Program-made: the position numbers and the translations under genes
Part shown: in pieces, positions 52,441 through 64,000 of the stretch
Layout: every line of letters starts with the position of its first letter
Numbering within the stretch: the stretch's first letter is position 1
The notes under the pieces: model-generated
What the model saw: the letters and a program-made list of their open reading frames with translations, nothing else
The model's database searches: none
What the model was told of the DNA's origin: nothing
From: Pseudisothecium myosuroides
Taxonomy: Eukaryota > Streptophyta > Bryopsida > Hypnales > Lembophyllaceae
Direction: 5' to 3'
Assembly: GCA_951799445.1 (NCBI GenBank)
Contig: OX637287.1
Coordinates: forward strand, 41,259,724 to 41,323,723
DNA length: 64,000 bases

Positions 52441-54607
52441 GGTCATAGGGTGACGTGATCTTCCAAGGTTAAGGTGACTTTTAGATGATTTCAAATGACC
52501 AGTGGAGGATGTAAAACTATAAATCTTCATCTAAATTTTTTTTGAGAGAGTTCTTTGAGTGTGTTTCTAGTGCATAGTGGTGGAAATTCCTCCCTTGAGT
52601 ATTATTGACTTTCCTACAAAAGAAGATGCTAAAAGAGCAAATCATTGAAGATGTTTTCTAGTGTACAGTAGCAACTCCTACCTTTTTGTCCTTGATATGA
52701 ATTTTAAGATTAAAATGATCTTTTTTAAATTTAAATTCAACTAATGAAATTAAAAATACTCAACCTAGCTAGTTTCTACATCATTTTGAAACTTTAAAAA
52801 ATTCATAAAATTCAACGGTTTAGTACAATTTAAACATTTGGCCTATTACCAATGCAAAGTCTGCTAATTTTCAACTTTAATTTCTAATGCCATAGAACTT
52901 TGGTTCACATCATGATGTTCAGTACTAAAATATATGCCAATGCCAAAAATTTCAGATCAATAAGAATATATTGTATTTAATATGAATTTTCTTCATTTCC
53001 TCTTTAAAAAATTCCCTATACTTTCAAAATTTCACAAATTTTTTTTTGAAAATTTCACGATTTCTAGTGAACATGTGATCACATCTCTAAAAAACAAGAT
53101 ATAAAAATTCTATTCAAATATTTGAAAATAAAGCATAAGAAGCAATAAATTATATAGGTTTTTTCCATAGTCATATATTAAATCCGTTCTTTAAGGGATA
53201 ACACATAGGGATAACATTTTCAAAAACCGTGCTTCAAGCTATAAGCAAAGTTTGATGTATTCCTATTATCTTAGAACTTTGAGTTTTGGAGCCCTTTTCA
53301 AAGTGTAGTTTTGGAGTACTTAAAAGATGGATTTTGGGGGCATTTTCAAGGAACATCAATGGCCATTCATTTGTCCAGTTTGGCATGCTCATGAATACAA
53401 TTGGTGGTAGCATGTTTGACCATTTGTTTAAAAAAATGAAATGAAAACTTGATGCCCAATCCATGCATGCGTTGGTAAAGCTCCTACTAATGAAGTTATT
53501 TCTAATTTGTTCCAAGAAAAGGAAAAAGTGCCAAATCTATGCTAAATGAACAATATAAGAAGGATCTACTGAGTGCTAGTTGTATAAATAACTCCAACCA
53601 ATCTCATCTTCAATTTAGAAGTGCCAAGTCTTTTCATTTCGTAGGCCCTTCCTCCCACATCACAACATGAATATCATACTGAGACAACAAATGCATGCCA
53701 ACACGAAGATCATTTTGGGGTGGAGGGAACACTGAACAAGGTGCCTTCTTTTCTAACACGCAGGGCCTATGTGCAAGGGTCCAAAAAATTTATAACAGTG
53801 AGTCCAACCAGATGCATACTGCATAGATGAGTTGCTGTGCGTATTATTATCCTCACCCTCAGATTGTACACTTGGTTTCGTACAATCCCCTGTTAGCAAC
53901 AGCAACTCATCTATGCATCTGGTTGGACTCACTGCTAGCAAGAAATGTTACAATATTAAAACATTACGACAAATGTTAAAATTATAGCTTAACCTTGAAA
54001 CGATGGACCCGTCAGGTGCCATCACCCCCAAAATCACCAGATGAATACTAGCATTTGTTGTTTCTACAAGAATCCTAAAAGTCATTCATCGGACACTTCA
54101 CGTAAGCGGCATTCCAGGGTTAAAGTGACTCAAACTCTTCTCAATCACGGCATTGACAATGGAGAAGATCAAGGGCAAGACTGGTCGTACTCAGAGGTTG
54201 AGCTTCAAATCCAATGAATGGCATCACAACCATAGGCATCAATCGCAGAGTCACCATTGACGTCCCTGCAGCCCCACTCCAAGTTCTCATAACTTAGCAA
54301 CTTGCCAACAAAAATTTCGATCTCAAAACACAATAGATCAGTTCGTTGTCTTTTGGCCTCCTCAAGCTAAAGGTTCTAGGGCACAAAGCCGCAGTTCAGA
54401 TAACAGCGGCTCTTCTCTCAAGAAACCGAAGGCCACATACTCAGTTTCCTACTAGCAGACGCTAATTCCGTATTCCTATCCAAAATTGTTAATTCGGCAG
54501 GGTCCAAAATCTGCACAAATCTATGAGTACTCACTGAAGATGTAGCAAGTGACACCCTGCTCGTCAAATACTCCAAACGGTTATGAAGCGCTAATGTACA
54601 TAAAAAC
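52441..54607. other. No gene recognised; 3' flank of AK6
   Basis: AT-rich to 53.5 kb. At 54155-54470 the plus strand has a Ser/Gln-rich open stretch ('NTIDQFVVFWPPQAKGSR') with one stop, downstream of and antisense to AK6. It may be a broken gene, but no family is recognised. Confidence 0.35.
53796..53936. repeat. Foldback repeat, about 40-bp arms
   Basis: AGTGAGTCCAACCAGATGCA.. at 53797 faces ..TGCATCTGGTTGGACTCACT ending at 53934, extended by 'catagatgagttgctgt' facing 'acagcaactcatctatg'. The left arm has a short internal insertion ('tact'). Confidence 0.85.
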
Positions 54608-55794
54608 TCAGGCTGATGATGCAGTCGGAGACCACGCTCGGATCCAGTTACCGAGAATCTCCACGTTATTGCTCATGTCTTCAATCGTGTTACTGGACAA
54701 GGCTCGTACTAATTCTTGTGGATAACTTTCATGTGCCTCCTCCAAAAGGACTTGGAAGATTTCACATTCCATGTTGTTTTGAAGTTTAGGACCCGTGTAA
54801 CCTCTGCCCATCCAGCATTTAAACAGGAAATTGTTAAAAAAAGCACAAAGCCAAGGACACTTGTTTCTGCGCTACTTTCCCGTACTACCTATACAACCTT
54901 CGATATCACATCCATTGTGATTCTACCATGGTAATAACAGATGGTAGACAGCGATTTTTCCAATCACGTGCACTCTTCACGAATTATTTAGAAGAAGAAA
55001 TGCTATCATTGCAAAAGCTCCATAGCAACTAGGAAATCAACGCAAATAGAAACGAAGCATTTGCTGCAAGTTGAGGACCACAACAGAATTAAAAACCACC
55101 TGACTACATCGAGGGTAAAACAATTCAACGAGTTTACGGAAATGAACACAAAGCATTGCTGCGGCAAAGCTCATGGGTACAATTTCTATGCGATTCCAAT
55201 GAAAACATAATCGACGAACATAATCGACACTGAAACAACGAAATTGACCGACTACGCACCAACGGCACCGAAGCATCCACAAAAGACTCCTAAAAAGCCA
55301 TCGAAACTCATGAAATTTCCTTCTAAATTAGGTCAAGTGAACGCACTGACCTGTTTGTGAGGCGCTCGTACAACACACCATTGTCAGTTTGCAACACCAC
55401 GACAGCGTCAAACCAGCGTTCCGGGAAGATATCGCAGCTATGGTAGTCTACCAGATTGCCACCTCCTTTCACCATATCCTCCATCTCATCGATAAGCTGC
55501 GCGACAATCACTACACAAAGTCAATTTAAACATCAAAACCCTCGAAACAGGAAAACCGCCACACCAATACACGATTGTTCTCACCAAATCGTCGTTGAGG
55601 ATGAAACACTCGAGCTCATCGTCCCAGCCGTCGTGCAGCGATTTCGACTTCACCAAATCTCCGACATTGATGTGATGGATTCCCGTCGCATCGGCCAGCA
55701 ACGAGCAGGTCGAGGTCTTCCCCGTTCCGGGTGTCCCCGTGACTAAAATGTTGGGCTTCAATCGCCGGGCCGTTTGCGCCATCTTTACGCTCAA
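54608..55794 (-). CDS. AK6: Adenylate kinase isoenzyme 6 / Fap7 homologue (3 exons, 183 aa)
   Basis: Small nuclear NMP kinase/ATPase. In yeast (Fap7) and human (hCINAP) it binds Rps14 and is needed for late 18S rRNA maturation on pre-40S particles. Exons in coding order are 55794-55585, 55496-55351 and 54803-54608, with GT-AG introns and phases that add up to 184 codons including the stop. The P-loop GTPGTGKT is at residues 20-27. [36 protein letters not shown] and [15 protein letters not shown] follow in family order. Length is close to the ~175-180 aa usual for plants. Exon 2 is started at the inner acceptor GCGCAG|CTT because that gives an uninterrupted DDL-LIDEM match; the upstream GTGTAG would create a stop. 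A second in-frame Met lies at residue 5. No defect seen. Confidence 0.93.
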
Positions 55795-57974
55795 GTGTGT
55801 AGCAAACTAGCTCTTTGTAGCACATTAGCTACATCTCAAGTCGTTTGTATGAATGCGTCATAGCCACGACTCGACTCTGCGAGAATGCAAGCTCCAGGAC
55901 CTAACCCTAATATCCAAAACCGCGAAATTAGAAACTCACCTCTTTAATGTCACAACCTAGGCTCCTAACCAATCTGATTGTGATAATATGGACTCTTGAA
56001 ATGAAATTAACGGTGTGGGTGTTAACTTTTTGAAACTCAAAATAGTGCAAATATTAGAGAATTAAAATAAGCACAAACAAATATTATTTGGGATGGATGG
56101 GAAAAAAAAAAAAAAAATTGTATTTGGAATATGCTTATATTTGTTTGTAGTATTATAAAATTGAACATTTAAATTTAAGGGAATAGATAGTACCGTATAT
56201 AGAATTGTAGCAATCAAGTAATAAGATTTACTTTCATAGTTATCAAATTCCTATCATCACATTGATACATAACATTGTTAAGCAATGTTGGGGGGGTCCT
56301 TTTTGTTGCCCCCGAAATACAAAGCCTACCAACATTGCAACTAGCTAATTGTTGATTGCTTGCATTGCAAAGGACACTATTCACTTTTTGCACAATAAAT
56401 GAGCTTGTTCTAGAATAACCAAAACATTGACATGACCTAGCAAAGTCAGAATCCACTAGCCAATGGTGTCCCATTTATTATAACTAAACTTCCTCCTTGG
56501 TATCTAAAGAGGAATTATCACCCTCTTCCAAGGAGAATACATGAGCTGTATTAACAATGTTATGTACCACTATACAATTTGGTTTGATATAGCATACTAA
56601 TAGTATGATATAGAAAGTATACAATTTGGTATGACATAGCACACTAATAGGGTGATTGCAAGAAACACTTGTACTATTTGTTGCATTTTGCATTTTTGAA
56701 CATTTAGTACTTTTTGTACTATAAGTCACCTTCAATACTATTGAAGGCATGGAACATAAAATTTGAATGGTCAATTGGATTTCAAATTTACTATTCTGAC
56801 AACATGTGATGTTCATCATTTGATGACAAAAATAAATGGAAATACTTAATTTGCCATTAAAAACAATTTACATTGGTAGATAGAAGGTATTATGAGCCCT
56901 AGCAGTACTATTGAGTCTTTCTGTGTACCCTGAAGTACTATTTTGAGCCACATTCTACAATTTACTTTAGAAAATGAGACTTTCACGTTTCTATTTTTTT
57001 AAATTAGAAAATGAGTTTGAAAATTTTATTTTAAAAATGGCCATTGTTGCCGACTAAGAGCAAGGTAGGAAGATCAAAGTTAGAACTAAAAAATCATTTT
57101 TAATTCAATATAAATTCAACCTGAATATAGCACACTTTAGGCCAATATAAAACACACTTGGAAAATGTTTTTGGAAATTCCTCTTTTGAGAAGGTGTATT
57201 TCTATTAGAAGAGCTAGCCTACCAAATTTGATGATATAATTCTTCAAAAAAGGTACTCGATAGTACTAAAAACCACCAAAATCGCATGTGTGACATATAT
57301 TCAAAATTCAGTTTCACCTATTAAATTAATTTTGAAAAACTTGAAATAATTCAAGTGCATTTTCTATTGCTATAGGAATCTTGCTTTCGAATTTCATATT
57401 CATTCAATCATTTTTGCAATACTTATGGTACAAAACAACTTCCGCATTAAACGTGTGACGGAAAATAGTACAGGTTTTTCTTGCAATCATCCAATAGTAT
57501 GATATAGAAAGTCGATAGGAAGATTTGAGTTGAATATTTTAATTTATTAGGAATTGATAAATTATAATATAATTCTATAAGTGAAGAATAGGATTTTCTT
57601 AAAAAAATTTAGAATTTCAAGGTTTCATATATTGAATATTTTTAAAGACTCTATTATTTCTAAATAAGATGTTTTACATAATTAATGTTTAATTATATAA
57701 AAAAAATTGGCATTGCCAAATTTTTAGAAATATATTTTGCTACACTTGCCTAGCTAAGTGAGAATTAAGATTTGATACTAAAAAAATTTGGGCAATGAGT
57801 AGGGCTCTTCATTTTTCTACAACTTGGAAAGTAGAGGCCCCACCCATTCTCCATCCCAAAACTGGCTTGAAATACAAGAAGGATGGTGATGCCCTAAGGT
57901 AGTCTATCATTGGCAGGTCAAAGTCTAATTCTATAAATTATTCTCTTTGACACTCTTGTATAATGTAGGTGATA
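55795..57974. other. AK6 upstream region; no gene
   Basis: The first ~180 bp is presumably the AK6 promoter. 56.0-57.9 kb is AT-rich. Minus-strand frames at 56214-56474 and 56484-56819 have no motif I recognise. Confidence 0.4.
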
Positions 57975-57978
57975 TTAA

Positions 57979-58885
57979 CCTCTAAAGTCCCGTTGTCCCC
58001 TCAAGGAATAAAACGGATTTTAGACAAGCTCTTACAGCCCCAGTATTTGTTGTGGTTCTCTGAATTTTTTTGTGGAGATAGAAAAATACATAAGATTTTT
58101 AGAAATATAATTTTTATTTCAATTGGTGCCCAGATTCAAAAGTTATGGCATTATAAGTCCAAATTTTAGTTCAGTGGGCAAAAAAAACCCTTTCAAAACT
58201 TTAATAAAAAATAAAAAAATTTCATTATTGATTGTATTTTTTATCTACATAAAAAGCTTTGATTCATTCCATTTGGATTTTTTATGAGAAAGTTATGGAC
58301 ATTCTTGTTTTTTGGGCAATCAAGCATCTTCTTGAAAAAATAATTTGTAGGATTCATTTGAACTTAATTTTTACAATTTAAAAAAAATTCACAAGGTTAA
58401 AATCTCTTGCTAGAGCAATCTCACTGTTGAAATTAGTGTTTCAATTCCATCTTAGAGCTATTAATGGTTTAATTTTTCTTTCAATCTTGAACCTACTTCT
58501 ATTTAACATATTTTTTAATGAATGAAAATTAAGTGGTTCCTTTTAATTTTTTTGTTTTAGACTACCAACTCAATTCTTCAACATAAAGAATTCAAAATTC
58601 AAAATCATTAGTGCAAAAATTTTAAGTTAAAAAGATTCAAAGCCAAAAAATCTAGTCAAGTAAGGTGCATAAAATTTTGTTTTTTTCCACTTCAAATGCA
58701 AATATTTTGCATACTACACTGTCAAAGTTTCTGAAATTTCTTGCACATATTTTTACAATTGTCTAGTATAAGATACTACAGTTAGATATGCAAAAAAACA
58801 CAATTTTTAAAGTTTTTGCTCATTGCAATGGAAATGACAGTTATAAGTGTTTTTTGATGCAAAAAAGACCTTGGGACCTTAGGAG
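57979..58885 (+). mobile_element. TTAA-flanked element, 907 bp, decayed
   Basis: TTAA at 57975-57978 and 58886-58889. Ends are CCTCTAAAGTCCCGTTG and TGGGACCTTAGGAG. The interior matches the family ('aaagttatggacattcttgt', 'acctacttctatttaacata'), with more changes than in other copies. Confidence 0.85.
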
Positions 58886-58889
58886 TTAA

Positions 58890-59417
58890 TTGGGTGACAA
58901 TTAGGTGATTTGGACAATACTTAAGTGATACTAGGATTGATTTGGTTGTCAATTATAATGTTTGAACATGAAGGTGTTAAAACTACAAAAGTGACTTGAA
59001 GTCTTGCAATCCTCTTTTCACATGCCAATTCTAAAAAGTTGGTGACCAAAAAAATATGAGCTTAAAGAACCTAACATGCATAACCAATTAATTTACGGCT
59101 TTTAAAAATGTACTCTACATTTTTTTTAAATGAATTTCTAATGTGACTTTTCCTCCAAGATCTAGTGTATTTGAGGCTCATTTCCAAGAGACCTCAACAC
59201 TATGGAAAGTCAAGATTGCAATGGGTACCCTTGTACAAAACCGTGAATAGAAAAATCTTAATCCATCATTTTCAAAATCAAACTTTTGACACTAAAACTA
59301 GACTTTGAAAAGAAATTTTCAAAAATATAAATTACTAAAAATAGCAAATTGATTAGGTTTTATTTTAACTTCGAAGATTTGTCAACACCAAAATTTGGTG
59401 CCTCGGGCATTTAGGGG
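58890..59417. repeat. Right-end fragment of a TTAA-type element
   Basis: Ends CTCGGGCATTTAGGGG followed by TTAA (59418-59421), the variant terminus also seen at 42226-43149. No matching left end was found, so it is a solo end or an element whose left side is lost or replaced. Confidence 0.5.
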
Positions 59418-60183
59418 TTAAAGAAAACTCTCGGTCATAGGTCGGAACACGGTCTTACGACCGCCCACCCTACGCCCGTGCTCCTCACCAGCCGGTTGCA
59501 GCTCGGGTTCATCAGTATAGTGACTCCCCTCTCCACAGTCATTGCAAGTTACAGATTTCTTTTCGGTGAATCGAACAAAGCCTGCTCTTGATGGCCGCGC
59601 GTTTCGCAAATTTGAATTGCAGAAAGTCTAGGGGATTCTGAGATAGATTGCCTTCAAGCTGGATTATTGTTCTTTTCTCTCGCATTCGCCGTTCTGATTT
59701 TTTTTCCTTTTTCTTTGCTTGCGGTTGCAGTTGCACTTCGAATTTCACAAGATGCTATAACAGCAGGTTTTTCGAGGAGGCGTGGAGTGTTGATATTTTC
59801 GAGTGCCTTATTCATTTGACCTTAATGTCTGGGATTCTGGAGTAGCTGTTTCCAGTGAAGAGCAGTCTTTGAGAGTTTGTATGTAAGAAATTTGGTCTCA
59901 AATGGGGTTTAGGGTTTGGAGAGCTTGACCATGGTAGAGTCGACCAAGTCATTCTCGTCACCCTTGTGCCGAAAACTGTGAATGAGATAGCATCATAGCA
60001 TCATGATGGTCACATGGAGGGCGTCGGTTGGTTCTGGAACAGATTAGGGTTAGGGTTTTAGCAAACCTTCAGACCTTCTCGTTTTCTCCAAACCTACTGT
60101 ACGATTCTATTCAATTCCATCTGACCTATTAGGGACTCCTTGTTTGCATTTAGTGGTTGTTCGTGTACTAGAAGGTAATCGCA

Positions 60184-62949
60184 ATGGGGAAGAAGAAGTT
60201 TTTGGACAAGAAGAAATCCGCCACCTTTGTGCTGATGCACAGGGAGACGGAGGGTGCGGATGACGATGTTGCAGCTCGAGTTTTCACTCGCGTGGACGGC
60301 GGCTTCGCTCCGGTGCCGGGATTCTCCGAAGAGGATCCACGTTCCAACCCCGACTACGGATACGAGACCGACGAGGGGGGGTCGGAGGGCGAGGAAGAGT
60401 CGTCGGTGTTCGCGGACGCGGACGAGGACGACGAAGTGCGGTCGCGGAAGTCTGTAGTGTCAAGGGCTACGACTCGGAGGTCGACGGCTTCCAGAGCTGC
60501 TGCGCACAAGGGCCCTCTTCCGGACCACGTGAGGCAGGAGCTCATCGAATTAGGGTTTCCGGATGACGGGTACGATTACATGCAACACATGCGGAAAATT
60601 GGAGTCTCGGGCGTCGGCGGATCGTTTGTGCCCGCTGCTCGTCCGAAGCCCGAACGACTGCGCGCAGATGTGAAGGTACACCTCATGAAGCCATCTTCGT
60701 TGCAGGGTTGGTATAGATTCTCCCGACTTGCTTGATTTTGGACCAGAGTCGTTGCGAAGGCAGTGGTTACCACATTACGTCTTGCGATAGTGGAAACTCG
60801 AACTGCATTGTCGCGATTTGAGGTAGAGAATTCTGTTTGCGTGGCTTTAAGCATTTCTACCAATATTTTGGAGTGGGACTTTTAGGAGATCACTATAGAG
60901 CTGTGGAGAGATCACTTGGTTACAAGAGCGAAATCTGTTGAGATCAAAGTTAACACTTTGAATTTCTCTTGCAATTTAGAAGTCGGAGGTTTTAGAGCAC
61001 TATTGACAGGATAGTAGACAACCCCATTTCCATTCAACGATCAATGCCCATAGACATTGAGCCATGTCATGTTTATACCATTTGCTAATTTGAGGCCAAC
61101 CGAGTATATGAATAGATGAGTTGCTGTAGGTAGCATGGGTCAGTATTGGAGACGGGATCGGATTCCTAATGGATTTAGTATTCTCTACCAACGCAATGCG
61201 TTTTTCCGGTAATAGGAGTTGGGTCTCTTTCCGACGAGTGTTGAATTCATTGGAGAAACTGAGGATGCATATGCAGGTCGGACTAGTCATGAATTTAGAA
61301 CAAGTGAGTTGTCATCATGTTGATTGCAGTGCTTCGATTTTCAAGAGGTTGATTGTTTTCTCTGCATCTTTGTTGACAGGTCTTTGATGCTTCGAAGGTA
61401 GGTGTGCAACTTGTCGAGGAAGCCAATGACAAGAAGATCACCGAGACTGTGGGGTCGAGCACTCACAGGGTGAAGCGCCCTGCATATGTGGAGCACGGTT
61501 TGGACCCCGAAGTAGCAGCTGCACTTGATAACAGTGAGGGTTCGGAATTTGATTCTGCCGATGAACTTGATGACGACTTTATAGTGTATGCCAACAGCAA
61601 TCCAGAGGGTTCTACCTCTCAGGAGTTTCAAGCTCCGGGCGACGCAGTCCTCAGAAGTCGGAATTTCAGGCTCGAGAGTAGTGTACTCGAAGAGGAGGAA
61701 GACGAAGAGGAATTTTCAGATACGGACGTCCGTTTGGCAGCCGATAGCGAACGACCGAGGCCCAGTCGACTGCTGGACGAGCAATTTGAAAAGGTTGGTC
61801 TTCTCCGACCTTGAAGGATTACGACAAAGTACTTACTGATCAGGTTGTATGAATTTTTCATCATTAGTAGCTGGCGAGGCCTTATTGGGCGCTAATCATT
61901 CTCCACTCAAACAGAATCGTTATAGGTGCTGTGTTATACCTTTTTTAATGGGACGGGTGTTCTTCATTGTTGTGGTTGGTGAGTGTAGCTTGCGCTACGA
62001 GAATATGATGACGATGACGACGAGTTTGACGAGGAGGACCCAGAAGCCAGAGGCCACGCCGACATCTCTCAGTTTGATGACGTGCTGTCTGAATTTCTGA
62101 CTGACCCCAAGGTTTTTGGTGATAAGTATATGACTCCAGCTGAGATCGAAAGGGCGACAGTTTCAAAACCCGTGGAAAGTAAACGAAACTCTGAAACGTC
62201 GAAGAAAGGGGAGAGTGATTCAGTTGAAGTTAAAGAAAGTAGGACCACAAATTTAATAGCGGAACGTAGGTCTCAAGTTGTAGAAGATGCTGTTAGTGCC
62301 GAGTCAGAGGATGATGAGGTGGTGATTATAGACGTAGAGAGTGACGACGAGCGTAGCAACTGGGATTGTGAGACGGTAGTGTCAACACTCTCAAATTTGG
62401 ATAACCACCCGGGTAAGATTTCCGCTCCAAGTAAGCCCCGGCGTAAGGCGCCTTCTTTGGGGAAGGTGCTAGAGGAGAAAGAAGTCAGTGGTGGAATCAT
62501 CAAGCTTCGGGGGAAGCAGAGCTTACCCACAGATTTCCTTCCTCTGCGACCTGGAGCAGAGAAAGCTAAGCAACTGAAGACTGCAGGAAAAGACTCTGAA
62601 ATCAAGCCGAAACCTGTGTCCCGTGTTGGAGAAACTCCAGAGGAACGGAAGGCTCGAAAAGTATATTCTATTGTCCCCGTTGTTGTTTTTATTGCACTTC
62701 GCCGTCCTCATGTTTTATTCTTTCTTGTGACGAAGTGATCAAAAGCAATCGTTTGTTTTGAGCTGGAAGCACGATGCAGTGAATGAATTCCTCATATAGT
62801 TGTGCTTGTTGGTTCAGACAGCAGTGAAGGAAGAGAGGAGGGACGCCAGGGCGGCTAAGAAGGCTCTCAAAGTTCTCTACAAAGATGAATCTCAAAGAGC
62901 TCAACATGGTGCGGCAAACACTGGACCTTCTGGGATACACCTACCGTAG
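60184..62949 (+). CDS. LTV1: LTV1 ribosome biogenesis factor (4 exons, 569 aa)
   Basis: Non-catalytic pre-40S assembly and export factor. In yeast, Ltv1 sits with Enp1 and Rps3 on the 40S beak and leaves after phosphorylation. Exons are 60184-60675, 61380-61793, 61989-62660 and 62818-62949, all GT-AG and phase 0. The N-terminus MGKKKFLDKKKSATFVLMHR is the family signature. HVRQELIELGFPDDGYDYMQH at about 115-135 is the second conserved block, followed by DVK-VFDASKV across intron 1. Long Asp/Glu runs (EEEEDEEEFSD in exon 2, EYDDDDDEFDEED in exon 3) separate low-complexity Ser/Lys linkers. The C-terminus EERRDARAAKK..LYKDESQRAQ closes the family profile. No breaks seen. Other open frames over these exons are shadows. 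Confidence 0.92.
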
Positions 62950-63103
62950 AACTTATAATATCTCTTTATCTTCTAATACAAGCCAGGCTGCTCTCAAAAC
63001 TTTTAGAATTGCTGGTAGTAATTATCGTGTCTTGTGTTTTGTATTTGGTGCTCCCTTTCCGAAGGATTTGTTGCACTTCCGGTATTGACCCGTAAGTTCT
63101 TAA

Positions 63104-64000
63104 CCCCTCAACGCCCAAGGGGCCAAAAAAGGCCTCACAGAGTTTCAAGTCCAATTCAAAGTGCTGGAACTTTTGCATCCAATGTCCAAATTCAATGAAA
63201 ATTGTTGGAAAATTTGTGCTCTCTCTTCTAGTTTGTGGTAAAATTTTCAGATCAATCCAAGATGTAACTGATTTTTTGTAAGCCAATCAAAGTTCAGACG
63301 TTCAAGTTGAGTTCACCAAACTGCTATTGATGGCTGCAACTTTGGGGGCTTATATCTCCTTCATTGAATGTTTGTTTTCAATAAAGTTTGTTGGGTTATG
63401 TTCCCCTTGAAGTCTAGTTACTGTGGAAAAAAATTCATGTCAATCCAAGTTGTTTTGAATGTTTGGGAGCAATTCAAAGTTCAAAATCCCGACATTTTTG
63501 GATTACAGTGAACTTCCACAGCTTGTTTTTACTTCATATAGTGTCCGTTTCCAATAATTATTTTCGGAAAAGTTGTGCATACTAGTCTAGTTTGTGTGGC
63601 TAAAATTTCATATCAATCCAAAATCGTATGAGTGACTGAGAAGCATTTAGTAGAAGGAAGTTCAGCTTTAGATGTGTTTTTTTGCAACTTTTCTTGCTAT
63701 TTTTTTACATTTGAAAGCCATTTTGCAAACACAATGAGTCAATTCAATGATGTTTTTTTTTCACCAATGTGTTTGTATGTTGATTTTGAATCACTTTGTA
63801 GTTTAATTTGAGGAGGTTTAGAAATCGAATTTCACCTCCAAATGTGTTTCTAGAAAAATTTCAGCATCTTTTTTCTACACTAAATCATTATAATCTTGCA
63901 ATCTACATGGTCAAATGACTCCAAATTTGATTCACGTCATCTACAATACGTATAAAGATTGTACGGTTGAGATTTTTGTACGTTACCAACATTTTGAACT
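63104..64000 (+). mobile_element. TTAA-type element, left end; runs off the window
   Basis: TTAA at 63100-63103, then CCCCTCAACGCCCAAGG, a variant of the family terminus. It begins 150 bp after the LTV1 stop. The interior is organised like the family but diverged. It has repeated 'atcaatccaa' and 'aatttca' phrases and 'ataatcttgcaatctacatg' near the window end, which in other copies lies about 200 bp from the right terminus. No gene. Confidence 0.65.

Noticed and set aside
55497..55511. Acceptor GTGTAG upstream of AK6 exon 2
   Set aside because: Joining it to exon 1 gives an immediate stop; the next AG (GCGCAG) restores the conserved family sequence.
60354..62605. Several Ser-rich minus-strand frames of 63-110 codons
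   Set aside because: Reverse complements of the Asp/Glu-rich exons of LTV1.

Overview
The window is nuclear DNA of a land plant. Three things show this: split genes with GT-AG introns, class III secretory peroxidase genes with the classical four-exon layout, and plant-type transposons (CACTA, hAT, PIF/Harbinger, Stowaway, L1-like LINE). The AK6, LTV1 and hAT proteins look more like those of seed-free plants (moss, lycophyte or fern) than of flowering plants. That is an impression from memory; no search was run. Most of the window is AT-rich and made of mobile elements, many nested. Host genes stand out as GC-richer islands.

Layout. 0-4.9 kb: repeats, then one copy of a segmental duplication ending in the promoter and first codons of a dead peroxidase gene. 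4.9-9.5 kb: the rest of that gene, scrambled; exon 3 lies inverted at 7.2 kb and exon 1 at 9.3 kb carries two stops. 9.5-21 kb: transposons and foldback repeats, with no gene seen. 21.1-26.2 kb: second copy of the duplication, carrying later insertions. 26.2-31.8 kb: intact peroxidase gene A (+). 35.8-39.1 kb: intact peroxidase gene B (-), tail to tail with A. 40.4-46.8 kb: a 6.4-kb hAT transposon with a perfect 8-bp target duplication, a decayed transposase and nested insertions. 47-52 kb: MITEs, a 5'-truncated LINE and unrecognised coding-like patches. 54.6-55.8 kb: an AK6/Fap7 adenylate kinase gene (-). 60.2-62.9 kb: an LTV1 gene (+). 63.1 kb to the end: the start of another TTAA-flanked element.

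How the parts relate. Peroxidases A and B and the broken copy form one local family made by tandem and inverted duplication. Because the duplicates are aligned paralogues, they act as empty-site controls: a TTAA element, a Stowaway MITE and a LINE tail can each be seen in one copy and absent from the other. AK6 and LTV1 are both known 40S ribosomal subunit assembly factors and lie head to head about 4.4 kb apart.

The most striking structure is an abundant non-coding family of about 0.9 kb bounded by TTAA and CCCCTAAAGGACC-type inverted ends. It repeatedly nests in itself and in other elements. Premature stops in both the dead peroxidase exon and the hAT transposase are nearly all CAG to TAG, as expected from decay of methylated cytosine.
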